Shown in pieces: positions 24,529 through 37,400 of a stretch of DNA of 64,000 bases; the stretch's first letter is position 1; the number at the start of each line of letters is the position of its first letter. The notes below the pieces were generated by a model. It was not told where the DNA came from and made no database searches. It saw only the letters and a program-made list of their open reading frames with translations. Both the position numbers and the translations under genes were made by a program. Source of the stretch: Glossina fuscipes (lineage: Eukaryota > Arthropoda > Insecta > Diptera > Glossinidae); assembly GCF_014805625.2 (NCBI RefSeq), contig NW_023998422.1:4337675-4401674 (forward strand). The letters are read 5' to 3'.

Positions 24529-27500
24529 CTACTCTTGAATTCGATGATTTTCTTCGTCTTGGATTGACTTTAAATCTCGGCCAAATTTCACATCTACGAG
24601 AGAGTTGAGATCCGGACCAGCTACTGATTCCATTTTACCTAAGGGATCACCTAAGCAATCTTCCGTTCTAAGTGATTGCATGGAAAAACGTTTCACTCTG
24701 TGTATGGATTCATCGTACTTGTCTATGCTAGTGTTTGCTTCCATTTCGGTTTTCTCATCTTTCACTTGTAAGATATCACGACGTATTGCCTCCACATTTT
24801 CTTTATCTATTGACTTATCTACTTCGCTATTGTATGAAGGCGTTGCTTCGGGGGTTTGATTAAAAATATTCATAATCACATTCTTCAGTGGGACGGATTT
24901 CAAAGTTTCATTTAGTTTCATCTGCGTATTATTGATTAATAAAGGCAAAGGTAACGCCAAACGATGCTCTAATTTTATAGAAACATTAGTACTCTCGAGA
25001 TCATTTTTAACAGAAAGCGAGGGCTTAGTAACGTTTTCATTTACTTTTGAAGCAATTGCTTGTTGATTTACGGAAGAGTTGTTAGTGTTCGCAAGAATAG
25101 ATAACAACTTGTTTTCTCCGGATTTTGGATCCGCAGACAGTTTGCGATTTTCTTCTTTTTCTTGTTGTTGTACTACTTTACGTTCAATTTGTTCAAATTT
25201 TTCTACAACTTCGCCTAGCTTTTCAACCACTAAATTTTGGGTCTCTTGATTTTGTTTGACCAATTCTTCTTTTAATTCCTCGACGCGTTTCTCTAACAGA
25301 TTTTTGGTTTTTTCCAATTCTTTTTGCGTCTTTTTCAACACTTCATTTTCAGCGTTTATATTTAATTTTGAAGTTTCTTTAACAGCCTCGTCTTCTTTCT
25401 TGATAGCATCGCTATCAATTGTTTGCTGAATGGGTTCAAGTTGAGATGAATTTGACGATTGTTGTTTTTGCTCTTCGACTGAAACTCTCGTATCGCTATG
25501 CTTTTCTAATAGTTTTATAATTTTTGAATCAATTTCTTTGTTATTGGCTTCCGATTTCGCGTCTATCTGGTCTTTGATTTCTTTGACTTCTTTCGCAACT
25601 TGCCGTTCATCATTACCATGTACTTCATCTACCGGCAAGGGAGGTGGTGGCGGTTTACTTTCCTTGTTATCTTCATCGAGCGTTTGTTTGTTGTTTTTCT
25701 TAGATTTAATCTCTTCTTCTTGGGTTAGTTTGGCTACAATAATTCTCTCCATGTTAATTAGATTTTTTTTCATTAAATCTTTTGGAAGGTCTGTGGATTG
25801 TAAAACACCATCTTCTTTTAAATGAGCACCTGAGCTTTTTTCGTCTATAGCATTGAGATTTGCGTACGTGCCTAAAATCATTAAACAAAATCCACTTATG
25901 ATAATCAATTGAGCCAAGCTACGTTCGCTGGAGGGCTTGGTAACAATTGTACGAAAGCATGCTGCCGGAAACATGATACATATAGCCACGCCTATTGTAG
26001 AACCAACCAAACCGATTATTAATTCGACAGAAGGTATCATCAATGCAACTGTCAAAGCAAACAGTACTATAAATACAGTAATCGCTTTGAACTGACATTC
26101 TGGTATGTAACCAGAAGCATCCGTTTGGCCCTGAAAAGTCAAAATTTTCTCAATTGAAATTATCGTCATTCCTCTAATGAAGTAATAAACTTGCCTTACG
26201 ATAGAGTAATGAATATAAGCTCGCACGACATGGAAATATAACCAACGGAAAGCTAAATGCAACCGATAACACAAAACCAATCTTAATAACATCGCTGCCA
26301 AAAGATGCTGATAAGTTTACAAGAATGTTACCTGAGTTGAAAGATTTTATTATGAAACAAGTTTCGGAAATAGTTCAAATTAGTCAGCTCACCAGAAAAT
26401 GTGTAATCGCAAAACGCTACATAACCAAAAAAGCCTACGGCCGTGTAAACGAAGGTGCAGATCGAGACAGCATTCCGGACGATGCCATTCAGTTTTTCCA
26501 CACTCTGATTACTTACGCTGGTGAAAACTTCAAAAATTTGCCTACCTTCCAAATAACATATATAAGTTGAATTTCTTCTGTTTATGGTTACAAGTTCTTA
26601 CATTTGACACGATAATGCCATACTAAATATTGGTAAACATTGCAGTATACCTTTTGGTTGCCAATAAACGACTTTGTTCGGCCAGTCGTAAGCCATAATG
26701 TGACTTTTTGATTCTAATATTATCTTCGCTACTAAGCAAACATAAAATCCAATTGAAGCGGTACATACGGTTGACAAGCTGTCGACATTCTTCAGCATAG
26801 CTAATGGTAAAATGCAGAACAATGTTACGCCACACATTAACCAAGTACGTAAATGCCTCGGTCCCTGTTCTAAGGCAAACATTTTGGTTAAAATTTGTGG
26901 ACCCAGATCGCCTACTACCACAAAGTAAGTTATACAAGTGCCAAGCAAATAGCCAATGATGCATAACTCTACCAGCAATTTTCCCGAAGCGCCGAAAGCA
27001 TGAAATCCTGAAATTGAAGGGATCACGTATAACATACACTTTTGCTTAATTGACAATACGATTACCTAAGAATTCAAAACTTTTTCGTCTAGTCAACAAT
27101 GAAGATTTGATGAGGTAATGGCAACAAATTCGTGTAGTCCAGTTGTTTATTATCAGCAAAAGTATAGACAAAAGTATACCGCACTACATAATGAAACGAA
27201 AGTCGTTAAAAAATGTTGTTAAAAATATTAAATTAGTTTTGTTTTCTTAAATTTTTCTCTCTTATATATATCAAAAGCACGAAGTTAATTTAGCGAGATT
27301 ATCATGGAGGTGATTGTGAGATACTATCAATACATGTAAAGGGTTTTAAAGTACAGTAAGAAAGAACATTATATTCGTCTTGAGACCAATCATAGATATT
27401 GAACCGTTTTATTGTTAATTCTGCGAATAATGCGTTAATTTGTGGGTCGTAATAATTAATTGGTATTATTATTATATTTGATCGAGCATATGTTGTTCAT

Positions 27501-27713
27501 GGGCATTTATTAAGGTTGCTTTTATCCTTTACTTTCAAAATATCAGACCTTGTCTGATAAGTGAATTTCGAAACATGCGTTATGTTTATTATTTAAGACG
27601 TAATTTATTTCCGGCTCTAAACTTACTTTTTGAAAGCAAAAAGGCATCGCCAGAATGCCTACACCGATTATACTGTTTGCAAGGGTCATTACACAGCCAG
27701 TATCACCCAACAT
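24529..27713 (-). CDS. SLC38A10-like sodium-coupled amino-acid transporter
   Basis: Exons in transcript order: 27627-27713, 27066-27183, 26602-27007, 26393-26541, 26195-26331, 24529-26130; total 2499 nt, 832 aa, all phases compatible. The start MLGDTGC is followed by TM1 (LANSIIGVGILAMPFCFQK), and the first about 390 residues form the multi-pass AAAP transporter core (YLLGTCITYFVVVGDLG, GFFGYVAF, SFPLVIFPCR). The remaining about 430 residues are a long cytosolic tail, acidic/basic with a coiled-coil stretch (EKTKNLLEKRVEELKEEL). Such a long tail is typical of SLC38A10 and not of short SLC38 members. Expected role is amino-acid transport across the plasma or an internal membrane; the substrate cannot be read from sequence. 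The intron 26131-26194 uses a GC donor (AAG|GCAAGT). It converges on AGL, with ends 1.1 kb apart. Confidence 0.9.
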
Positions 27714-28286
27714 TTTGAAGACTGCAAGATGGTGAAATCCAGTAAATGCTCTAAATTTAAAATCAAAAACATCTGTCGACGATTGGATAAATTGATAACA
27801 AATCTGTGAATGTACAATTTTTAATATTGAATTAAATTGTTTATTCGCTCCAACCTACTTTATGACGATAATCTAGAAAATTGAAAGAACATTTTCATAC
27901 TACCGTCTTTTTAGCAGTTAACAGATTTTTCGCAGTTGATTTGTTAAAAAAAAACACTCTCGACGCTTGTTTAAAGCAGCAACTAATATAATAAGCGGTT
28001 TGAATTTTCAGTAAACTTTTTATAATAAAGAACGTCAGCAATGCAATGTAATGCGAAAACAAAAATGATATTTAACTTTACGATCTTGCGCTCACATCAG
28101 ATGTTTAGAAGTAGCGGCAAAAGAGCGTTAAAGGAAACTGTAGTGGGCCTTTACGATATTAATATATGCAGAGATGTCGGTGGCAACTATTGCATAGCGT
28201 AAACATTGGCAACTGTTAAAAAGGCGTATGGTAACACTTAATATATCTGCGTGTTCCTTTCCTTTTCGTAAATTTCCTGCACAAAG
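27714..28286. promoter_or_regulatory. Shared intergenic region between divergent SLC38A10-like and RpS15 genes
   Basis: 573 bp separates the two start codons. It contains repeated short motifs near RpS15 (GGTGGCAACT at about 28169, TTGGCAACT at about 28205, GGTAACACTT at about 28230) like those common in housekeeping fly promoters. No TATA box is evident. The promoter role is inferred from position. Confidence 0.45.
28252..28267 (+). promoter_or_regulatory. RpS15: 5' TOP-like pyrimidine tract of RpS15
   Basis: TTCCTTTCCTTTTC lies about 20-35 nt before the RpS15 ATG, in the position and with the composition of a 5' terminal oligopyrimidine start, which links translation to growth (TOR) signalling. 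The exact start site is inferred. Confidence 0.6.
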
Positions 28287-28968
<682 letters not shown>

Positions 28969-29290
28969 ACGGAGAGAAACATATTGATTGATATAGCTAG
29001 GGAGCGATGATTCGAAAGAATAAAAATTAAAATTAATGAAAGTGCGTGTGTAAAAATTTTTTGAACGGAAATTAGTGCTCTTCTAAGTGAATAATAGTGG
29101 ATATACTTGGATCTAGAAAAGAAAATAATTAAAAGGTTGCCTAACAAAACACTACATAGTTAAACTATCCCGCAGAAGGTAATCCTTTCTCTTGTTTAAA
29201 CCGCAGTTTAAATTTATATTTTTATTTAATATTGCTTACTAGCAAAGAATTAGTGGAAATAGCTACAACATTATTTAGAAAATTTTTATT

Positions 29291-29525
29291 AAAGGCCAGA
29301 ATGAGTCCCTGCTGCAGCATATCGATAGTCTTAAAGCGGAAATTGATTCTACTACTAGAGACGTAGAACATCACGAGGTACGAATTTTTTTGCACAATCA
29401 ACTTGTAAAGGAGACACGATTTGATAAGATATTTGGTATATAATATTTTAGATACTTTTAGGATGTGTTATAGACATATATAATCGCATCTCAATTTCTG
29501 TGAATCGTATACGATACGAAATGTA
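29291..29525 (+). pseudogene. Possible terminal exons of a small coiled-coil protein
   Basis: A segment reading NESLLQHIDSLKAEIDSTTRD followed by VEHHE ends at a donor (GAG|GTACGA near 29377). An acceptor at about 29450 (ATTTTAG) resumes in the same phase with ILLGCVIDIYNRISIS and then VNRIRYEM-stop. The first part looks like a heptad coiled coil. No start codon or upstream exon could be found between RpS15 and this point; a TAG blocks the frame just upstream. It may be the tail of an unseen gene, a fragment, or chance. Not recognised. Confidence 0.3.
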
Positions 29526-29603
29526 GCAATTATCTCAAATCAAGGACAGAATTATTTATTCAAAAGGCTTAATGGAACATAATTGCATAGTTTGCAACCA
29601 GCA

Positions 29604-29924
29604 ATGAGAGCCAAGTCAAGAATAAAAGTGAACAACATCAACGATAATCAAAATTTTCTGCAATTAAGTGATATTTTTGAGACAAGCCCTGATGAATTTT
29701 TTTGTAGCACAAAATTAGATTTTGACGACAACGCTTCCGCATTGAATAACACCACCTTTTCGCAGCGTAGCTTTTACAATAGCGATGTAACACTAATCCC
29801 GCAGGCTCAGCCGATTACTTTGCCACCTCACACTATGGAATTAAGCACATTTGCCGAGTTGCCATTAGAACGTTTAAATTGCGTACCAAAAGAATGGAGT
29901 AGTGGAGTTTGTACAAATATTTAA
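29604..29924 (+). CDS. Hypothetical small protein (106 aa)
   Basis: Open frame from ATG 29604 to TAA 29924. It reads MRAKSRIKVNNINDNQN, then an acidic SDIFETSPDEFF region, and ends SSGVCTNI. No signal peptide, membrane segment or known domain is visible. Composition is balanced and unlike the low-complexity ORFs elsewhere, so it may be real, possibly the last exon of a gene. It sits about 0.6 kb after RpS15 on the same strand. Function unknown. Confidence 0.4.
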   Translation: MRAKSRIKVNNINDNQNFLQLSDIFETSPDEFFCSTKLDFDDNASALNNTTFSQRSFYNSDVTLIPQAQPITLPPHTMELSTFAELPLERLNCVPKEWSSGVCTNI

Positions 29925-30100
29925 AAACAAAATCATCATCGCTTGTTCGTTTTTGTCTCTTTTACTCCGATTCATTTGTACTCAGTTTGTTCCTTTTATC
30001 AGAAATTTCATTTAAAAAGAAAATGTCAGCCAAGGAAGAAAGAAGTAAGTAAATTTTTTCTTTTTTTTTTAAAAATACCTAAGAAAGACTTTGCGGCGGG

Positions 30101-30346
30101 ATGCCCGCCAAGCCGAGTATGATTTGCGGCGCCAGGCCGCCAAAACGAAAAAGAAACAGGCGAAGAAGGAAAAAACGGGGAGCCCCGATAGAGCTAAAGA
30201 AGTATGATTTACTCCACAAAATTGAGAGGCTAAGGCGCCGTAGAGGAAATAATTCAAACACGCCACCCAAACGGCCCAAAAACTCCAAACGCCGCAGAAA
30301 TCGAGGGAATAATAAAAAACAAATCCATATTGAAATAAATATGTGA
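30101..30346 (+). CDS. Very basic small ORF, doubtful
   Basis: An 81-codon frame from ATG 30101, extremely rich in Arg/Lys (KRKRNRRRRKKRG, LRRRRGNN). The same DNA at about 30085-30204 is also open in another frame that looks at least as protein-like (TLRRDARQAEYDLRR, then QAAKTKKKQAKKEK). The block is clearly GC-richer than its surroundings. A short upstream start (MSAKEER, ATG 30023) with a GTAAGT donor could join it, but the intron would be only about 40 nt. It may be a small nuclear protein gene, broken or mis-framed here. Not recognised. Confidence 0.25.
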   Translation: MPAKPSMICGARPPKRKRNRRRRKKRGAPIELKKYDLLHKIERLRRRRGNNSNTPPKRPKNSKRRRNRGNNKKQIHIEINM

Positions 30347-30531
30347 CTTTATTTAATTAAAGATTATTCCAAAATTTAAAAAAAATTGTTTTTTTCATTT
30401 TTGATAACTGACTGCACTTTTATGCACAGTTGGTTACACTTTTGACAATTCTTCCTCTTGCTCATACAATTTAGGGTTGCCAAACTTTGCTAATGCGTTC
30501 GATAATATTTATTATAATTATATATTATATT

Positions 30532-30812
30532 TGTATAGTTACGCCTTAAATCCCAAACTTTTATAATACCATCGCCGGCACCACAGGATATTAAAGTATT
30601 TGTGTCCTTAAAAAACAGGTCAAGTTACAAAAATATTATCATAAAAACGTTTTAAATGAAAATTAAAATTACCTGAAACACGAGCCCGTTACACTACTAC
30701 TTGAGGGCGTATTTGTTGGCACTTTCGTGTGCAAGCGTCGACGATTATAAATTGGTGTAGCTGGTCCCCCTACATGACCACTACAAATGCAATTTTCTGG
30801 GCGGGAAGCCAT
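30532..30812 (-). pseudogene. dtl: Truncated Cdt2 / l(2)dtl (DTL) WD40 fragment
   Basis: Read on the minus strand, a first part (30812-30673) gives ASRPENCICSGHVGG and RRRLHTKVPTNTPSSSS. An intron-like gap (GT at 30672, AG at 30607) follows. The next part, 30606-30532, gives DTNTLISCGAGDGIIKVWDL then RRNYT. This is the WD40 segment of Cdt2/DTL, substrate receptor of the CRL4 ubiquitin ligase that destroys Cdt1 at replication forks. The family reads ...VxxxFQ-D.NTL.S.GA.DGIIKVWDLR. Here the first exon must shift frame by one base to give VFQ before the splice, and after NYT the sequence decays into AT-rich DNA. Only about 70 of the roughly 700 family residues are present. It is therefore a partial copy that kept its intron, not a working gene. 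Gene symbol refers to the parent. Confidence 0.75.
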
Positions 30813-31432
30813 CCTACAACAACTATGCCACTTTCCATTCAAGTCCTAATAAATCTCCTCGTTTATACACCAACTATTAAAGACTGCATTTGATTGATTA
30901 GTGAATACACATTTACTTGAATTAAATATTGTTTATTGGGATAGATCTAATTGGATAATGACATCTTGCCGTTTTCTGTTGAGATAGATTCGTCTTTTAT
31001 AGGTTTTATAGGAACAGGCATTACAAGTTCATAATGTAATTCGCTTACAACTCTCTGTTGGCAGCATTTCAAAATGTGAATTTGTTTAGTTATCTTATAT
31101 ATATATACATATCTTAAATAATAGTAGCATAATCTAATCGCGCTTTAGAGAAAATAGCGTATATGTTCTCAGTAATTTGTATAAAAATTCCACCAAATTC
31201 CTGGGTTTTGTGAATCCTTTCTGTAGAAGAATTTTGTTGTAAAAACAACTTATTTAAATCAACGAAATAATTATATGGAAATAATGTTACATAGATAATA
31301 GGAACAAAAGTTTTTTTTTCTTTTTTTGTAAAACGTATTAAATTCTTTTTATTCTCAATAACTTGGAACAGTATGAAATAATAACATAAAAATGTTGTGA
31401 TAGTTTAGGATTTTTTTAAAAATACTTCTTAT
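30813..31432. other. Intergenic / 3' UTR of the kinase gene
   Basis: AT-rich sequence between the dtl fragment and the kinase stop codon. A minus-strand AATAAA (plus-strand 31348-31353) is the likely kinase poly(A) signal. Nothing else recognised. Confidence 0.4.
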
Positions 31433-34400
31433 TCATCTTCGTCTTCTCACGCTATTATTAACGCTATTGTTATTAATTCGATCGTATGCAGTATCCTTCA
31501 TACTGCTATTCGTCGGTGATCTGCTATCTTGTAAGCCACGTTGTTGGTGTTGAAAGCTTTGTGTCGATACCATAGGGAGTCGAATTCCATTCGATGGAAC
31601 GTTATTTTGGACGATCGGCATTCGCGTTGAATTGCTATTTATTGGTAGGGTGGACGTTGATGATGAGGCATCGTTATATTCGAAGGAACCATAGGCACTG
31701 TCTTTGACTTGTGAATCATTAAAGGAACGATTAAAATATTGCTGCTGTTGCATATTAGTTTGAGTAGATTGATGAACACTGAAAGCGTTATTGCTTTGCT
31801 GCTGACTGCTTAGAGGCGTAATTAGAGAAGGAACTATGCCCTGAAACGAATTAGCTATACCCGTGAAGGTTACAGATTTATTGTCAGAGAGCGTTTGAAA
31901 ATTTTGTTGTGCTATATTAACGTTATTGTTGTTAGTCTCTGCAGTGCTAAAGTGATCGAGAGCAGGCGTGCTTGAGAAAAGAGCTGTTCTCACCGAATCT
32001 GATTTCGAACGATGCAATATGCTTTTTTGCTTTGGTGCTGTTCCAGCGGAAGTGCCCACTCCTATTGAGTTTTTATTAGGTATAAAGCGTTCGAAATTAG
32101 CATATACGGGCTCCTCGAGTGCTGTTGTTAATACTAAACTATTGTTGCTAAGCCGAGCTGCTTGATAATCGTTGTCATAAGGGAATTGGTTAAGCTCACC
32201 TGAACGTTGCAAATCGTTGTTATTGGAATTATACATGTCCAGATTGCTGGCCAGCAAGTCGGGTCGTGATCCCAAGGTTAATAAACTGCCAGCCAAGCTG
32301 TCGTGATTGTTCATAGTGGATAAATTACTGCTAGCTACGGAATAGGGACTGGTTGACTTGGGGCGCTGTGTTACACCCATTTCACTAGGCCCTTGTTGCA
32401 GAACACCAGTGCGTGGATCAAAATGTTTCTGTGAGGCATCTTTAAGGGTAGTCTTAATTTCTTTAGGCTTTTCCATCGTAGAAGGGCGCAGCGAAGAAAT
32501 ATGACCGCGGACCGGTTCTCGAGAAACTGAAGATGAGGGCGAGGACGCCGAATTATTTTCATCGAATTCTTCCTAAAAATTGTTCAAAAAAAATTGTTGT
32601 TAAAAAAAAAGAGGAAAACAAAATATTAAATTTGAATCTAATTTAATCATTTTACTTCTTCTTCCTCGTTTATCACGGAAGATTCAATCCACTCCTTTAT
32701 GCGATTCTTTTTACTCATACGATCCACATTGGTTTCAATGCCGCAATCGGCCAAGTTAAACAGCAAACGATTTTTCTCGTCCGGACTGCTGTGAAAGGAA
32801 TACATCGACGGACACAATTCGTCGGTTTCGTATTCGGCCATTTCTTTTTCAGCGGTCTTCGCCAACCAACGATCATCCATATATTTGCTAAGATCCGCCA
32901 AACTCTTCGGCCTGCGATCAGCTCTCGGCTCTAAAAAACGCTTAAACATACGCTGAGCACGTGAGGTTAAAAGTTTAAAAAGTTTTGGCGTACGACGCAG
33001 CGCCAACATCATACTACTTTGCCATAATAAATAGCGGACATAACGGGGATCATCTGAGGCTGCTTTCTGCCAAGGTAAGCAACCCGTTAAGCAAACAAAT
33101 AGCACTATTCCGAATTGCCATACATCATGACTGGGATCGGCTCTAAAGAAAAACGAAAAGATAAGAGAAGTGAGCAGGCGATTCCGAGTTCCATGTTTCT
33201 TTTACTTATAGGTTTCTTCTGCTTTTATGTCTAATACTTCGGGCGGACTATACGGCAACCACTCGTTACGTCTCTCCACTATAGTACCGCTCTGGTAAGA
33301 TTCACCGAAATCGCATAATTTCACACGCGAAAAATCTGAACGATATATAAGAATATTATCCAACTTAACATCCCGATGAACTATGTCTCTGGAAAGAAAT
33401 ATTCATAAATTTTTTTTAAATCAATTCCCCAACTAGGAATTACTCCAATCTACTTTGAATGTATATAATCTAGGGCGGCTGCTATCTGCTTAGCCACACG
33501 TTTACTGTATACTTCACCCACCCCAGTATCGGTGACATTCGATGTCAGATCTCCTGCAATCATTCAAAAAATCATTTTAATTTAATATTCATACATTTTG
33601 GATTTCCCAGACAATACCAAGCGGTGCATATTCCTGTGTGAATACGTAGAAGCCAGCCGTTTCAAATGCCACATCGTATGTGGTCACTATGTTTCGATGT
33701 ATACCCAAATGTAAACCGTAATGGAATTCGCGATAAAAATCTCTAAGTGATACATAAGGCTTAGGAACAGCTTTTAAAACCATTTCCGTATGAGAAGCTC
33801 GATGTTCTACCAAAAGAATTTTTCCAAACCATCCTTCTCCGACAATTTGCAATATATCGAATTCGTCTACCAAATGAATCTGTAATAAAATGAAAACTAT
33901 TTTTTAAATGGGTCCAAATGGGTTTTGTTCTCCACTTCTTAAAGATGGCAATGTTTTGAAATTAACGATTCATAGTTAAACTATAAGCTCACGCTCAACT
34001 TTTCCATTAGTTCGATGTGAACTTTCCCAAAAAGTCGGAAAAATAATGAAGAGAAAGGCAAAAATATATTTTCGATGCTCCCCGCCCGCCGAATTGCCGT
34101 AAGCTGAAGGCTAATAGTTGTTACACTCGTTTAACACAAATGTAATGTATGGGTTTAACGACCTTGCGTATATGAAGGTTTTGAAATCAGCATTCGAAAG
34201 TACTAATGTTATACTATGCTTGATTCAAAATTTTTGACATTCCTTGTTTAACTGTAAGTTTTTGCGTTAGGGTACGATGTTTATATGTGGAAGAGTGGAG
34301 TTCGATTTGCGCTGTATTTCATATGTCATGTGTAGACGAATATTTTGTCTAGTTGACCTTATATACATGGGGTGTTCTGGTTATTTCCTGTGAACAATTG

Positions 34401-37400
34401 TGCGGATTGAACATGTTAACATGAGGGCAAATATTAGTTTGGGGAAAAAGAAATCCATTATTTTTTCGGTAGATGGCTGCACTGATAGATTTCTCGCAAA
34501 GTATCGATCAAACAATTTCAGATTTATGCTCGTTGGAAAGGTGACATTTCGCAGTAAAAAAAATTCTTATGCTGTTTTTTGTTTGGTGCATGCAGTTGTG
34601 AGTTACAGCGTGTTAAAAATGGAAGTGAACAAAGAGAAAATTCGGCACATTTTACAGTTTTTCTTTGACAAAGCGAAAATGCAAGCCAGGCGGCTAAAAT
34701 TGTGAATGGTGTTTATGGTTCCGATACTGTAACAGCCAATTATGTGCAATTTTGGTTTCGTAGATTCCGTTCAGGAATTTTTGATGTTAAAGATGCACCT
34801 CGCACAAGTAGGCCGGTCGTCGAAAATGTCGATAAAATCGGAGAAATGATCGAAGTGGACCGGCATGTTAGCAGTCGTAACATCGCCCAGGAGCTAAAAA
34901 TCGACCATGAAACAGTTTTAAACCATTTACACAAAGCTGGATTCAAAAAGAAGCTTGATGTTTGGGTGCCACACCAATTAACAGAAAAAAACATGATGGA
35001 TCGAATTTCCACCTGCGAAGCCTTGGCCAAACGGAATGAGATAGACCCATTTCTTAAACGGATGGTGACTGGAGATGAGAAATGGATCACACACGATTAC
35101 CCTGTGCGAAAACGATCGTGGTCAAAGAGCTGTGAAGCACCTCAAACGGCCAGGAAGGTTTTGCTATGCATTTGGTGGGACTGGAAGGGGATTATTTATT
35201 TTGAGTTGCTTCCATATGGCCAAACGCTAAATTCTGATCTCTACTGTCAACAACTGGACCGTTTGAAGATAGCGATTGACCAGAAACGGTCAGAATTGGC
35301 CAACAGGAAAGGTGTCGTTTTCCACCAGGACAACGCTAGGCCACACACATCTACAGTGACTCGCCAGAAACTTCGGGAGCTTAGTTGGGAAGTTTTAATG
35401 CATCCGCCATACAGTCCGGACTTGGCACCAAGCCATCTTGCATTGCAAAATTTCTTTAATGATAAAAAATTGGAATCTAGGGAGGATTGTGAAAATCGAC
35501 TACTAGAGTTTTTTGCAAATAGAGACCAGGAGTTCTATGAGAGAGGCATTTTGAAGTTACCTTTAAAATGGCAACAAATCGTACAACAAAACGGTGCATA
35601 TTTGACCCAAATCGGACAATCCGAAGCATGTTAAATAAAGTCCTGAAGTTCATATGAAAATAATGGATTTCTTTTTCCCCAAACTAATATAAATAATTTT
35701 AGTAATACTTTGCTTTTTTCCTTGTCATTATAAATTTAAAATTTACAATCTACTCAAGAAGACAATAAGGCCGGGAAAATAACAAAGGTTATTGTCTCTC
35801 ATACGGGAAGAACATAACAATGTGCATAACAATACAGATAAGCAACAAAAGTCGGTTAATTTCTAAGTGCCTTTTTATATACATATATGCGTATGTATGT
35901 ATATTGTCAAAAGCTTTGCAGCAGCCAGGAGGGAGTCTCGCACACTGCATAAAGTGCATATATTCTCCATCAGCATTAAATTCGAAGCCGATTTAAACAA
36001 GTCTATCCGTCCGTCTGTTGTAAAGCTTCTACTGATCGTAAAAATGCAAATATCAGTTTAAAATTTGTCCCAAAAATTGGAAGTTCTTGCAGTCCGTTTG
36101 GTATTGAAATTAAGACAAATCGGTCAAACGACACGAACACGGTACGACATTACCGGGGACCATCTCTGTTTTCTCAATCATATAAAATATTGAAACTTCA
36201 TGCTTTGCAGCTTCAAAGATCACACAAGATGTACATATTATCAATCAGCATTAAGCGATGATGGGTAGAAAAGACTCGATCGCGGTCGAATATAATTTTC
36301 TTACTTGTTAATCTTCTTTTCTCGTCGTATTCATCTCGAAGAGATAGTGATTAGTTAGTTTGACAAGACATTTTGGAGAGAAGCGTTGAATTGAATTTTT
36401 AATATACAAAGGAAAATCCATCATATCGTGAATAGTTTTACCTGAACAGAGCTAGCAAGAGACGGAACATTATCAATAGGACAAGAATCCCATTGATTGA
36501 GTCTAGAGGATTGATATTATGAGTCTTTGCCACAGTCGTGTACCACAGGTTCGAACGGTTCGTAGGATACTCTTATATAAAATTCATTTGTTTCTTAGAT
36601 CAAGTTGAGATTCTAGACGATTTACCTAACGGAGTTTTTTGGTTTGTAATTCAAAACAAGAACAATAGGCCCAAGATTTACATATGAACGTATACTTTAC
36701 TACGTCTCCGATGTCTATCTAATCTTTTATGTATGCAGCTTTGTGTATAAGCAGCGCGGCTGTAATCTTTTAACATCTTTCGTTCGGTTAATCTAGTGAT
36801 TTTTAAACGAACGATGGACGATGTCCTATTTTATAACTATGATTAGAGCCGGTTGTGAAGGCAGATACAGCATTGCTGTGTGCGAGCAAATTGAATTATG
36901 TGAAAGTTTAAACGTAGGGGCCGGATGCGACCCACGGGCTCGGGGAATTACCAAGGATCTATAGTGTGTTTACACAGAGAGTACTGTACAAGTACAATGA
37001 ACTAAGCACCTTCTCGATATGACCCAACAGCCGGGGAATTATGCATGCCTGGTCTAGTCGCATTATGTGCTGTCCTTTTAAGGACTTTGAAGGTGGCAAG
37101 AGGGTTGGACGCACCAAATAGGATTACTAAGGATCTATAGTGTGTTTACACAGAGAGTACTGTACAAGTACAATGAACTAAGCACCTTCCCGATATGACC
37201 CAACGGCCGGGGAATTATGCTTGCCTGGTCTAGTCGCACCATGTGCTGTCCTTTCAAGGACTTTGAAGGTGGCAATAGGGTTGGACGCACCGAATAGGAT
37301 TACTAAGGATCTATAGTGTGCTTACGCAGAGAGTACTGTACAAGTACAATGAACTCAGCACATTCACTATATAGCATTTCAGTTCGGTTGTGACCCTTCA

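Noticed and set aside
25538..25825. Plus-strand ORF across the SLC38A10-like tail
   Set aside because: Ser/Leu-rich mirror of the Lys/Glu-rich coding tail on the other strand.
34740..35090. Minus-strand ORF within the mariner
   Set aside because: Shadow of the transposase reading frame.
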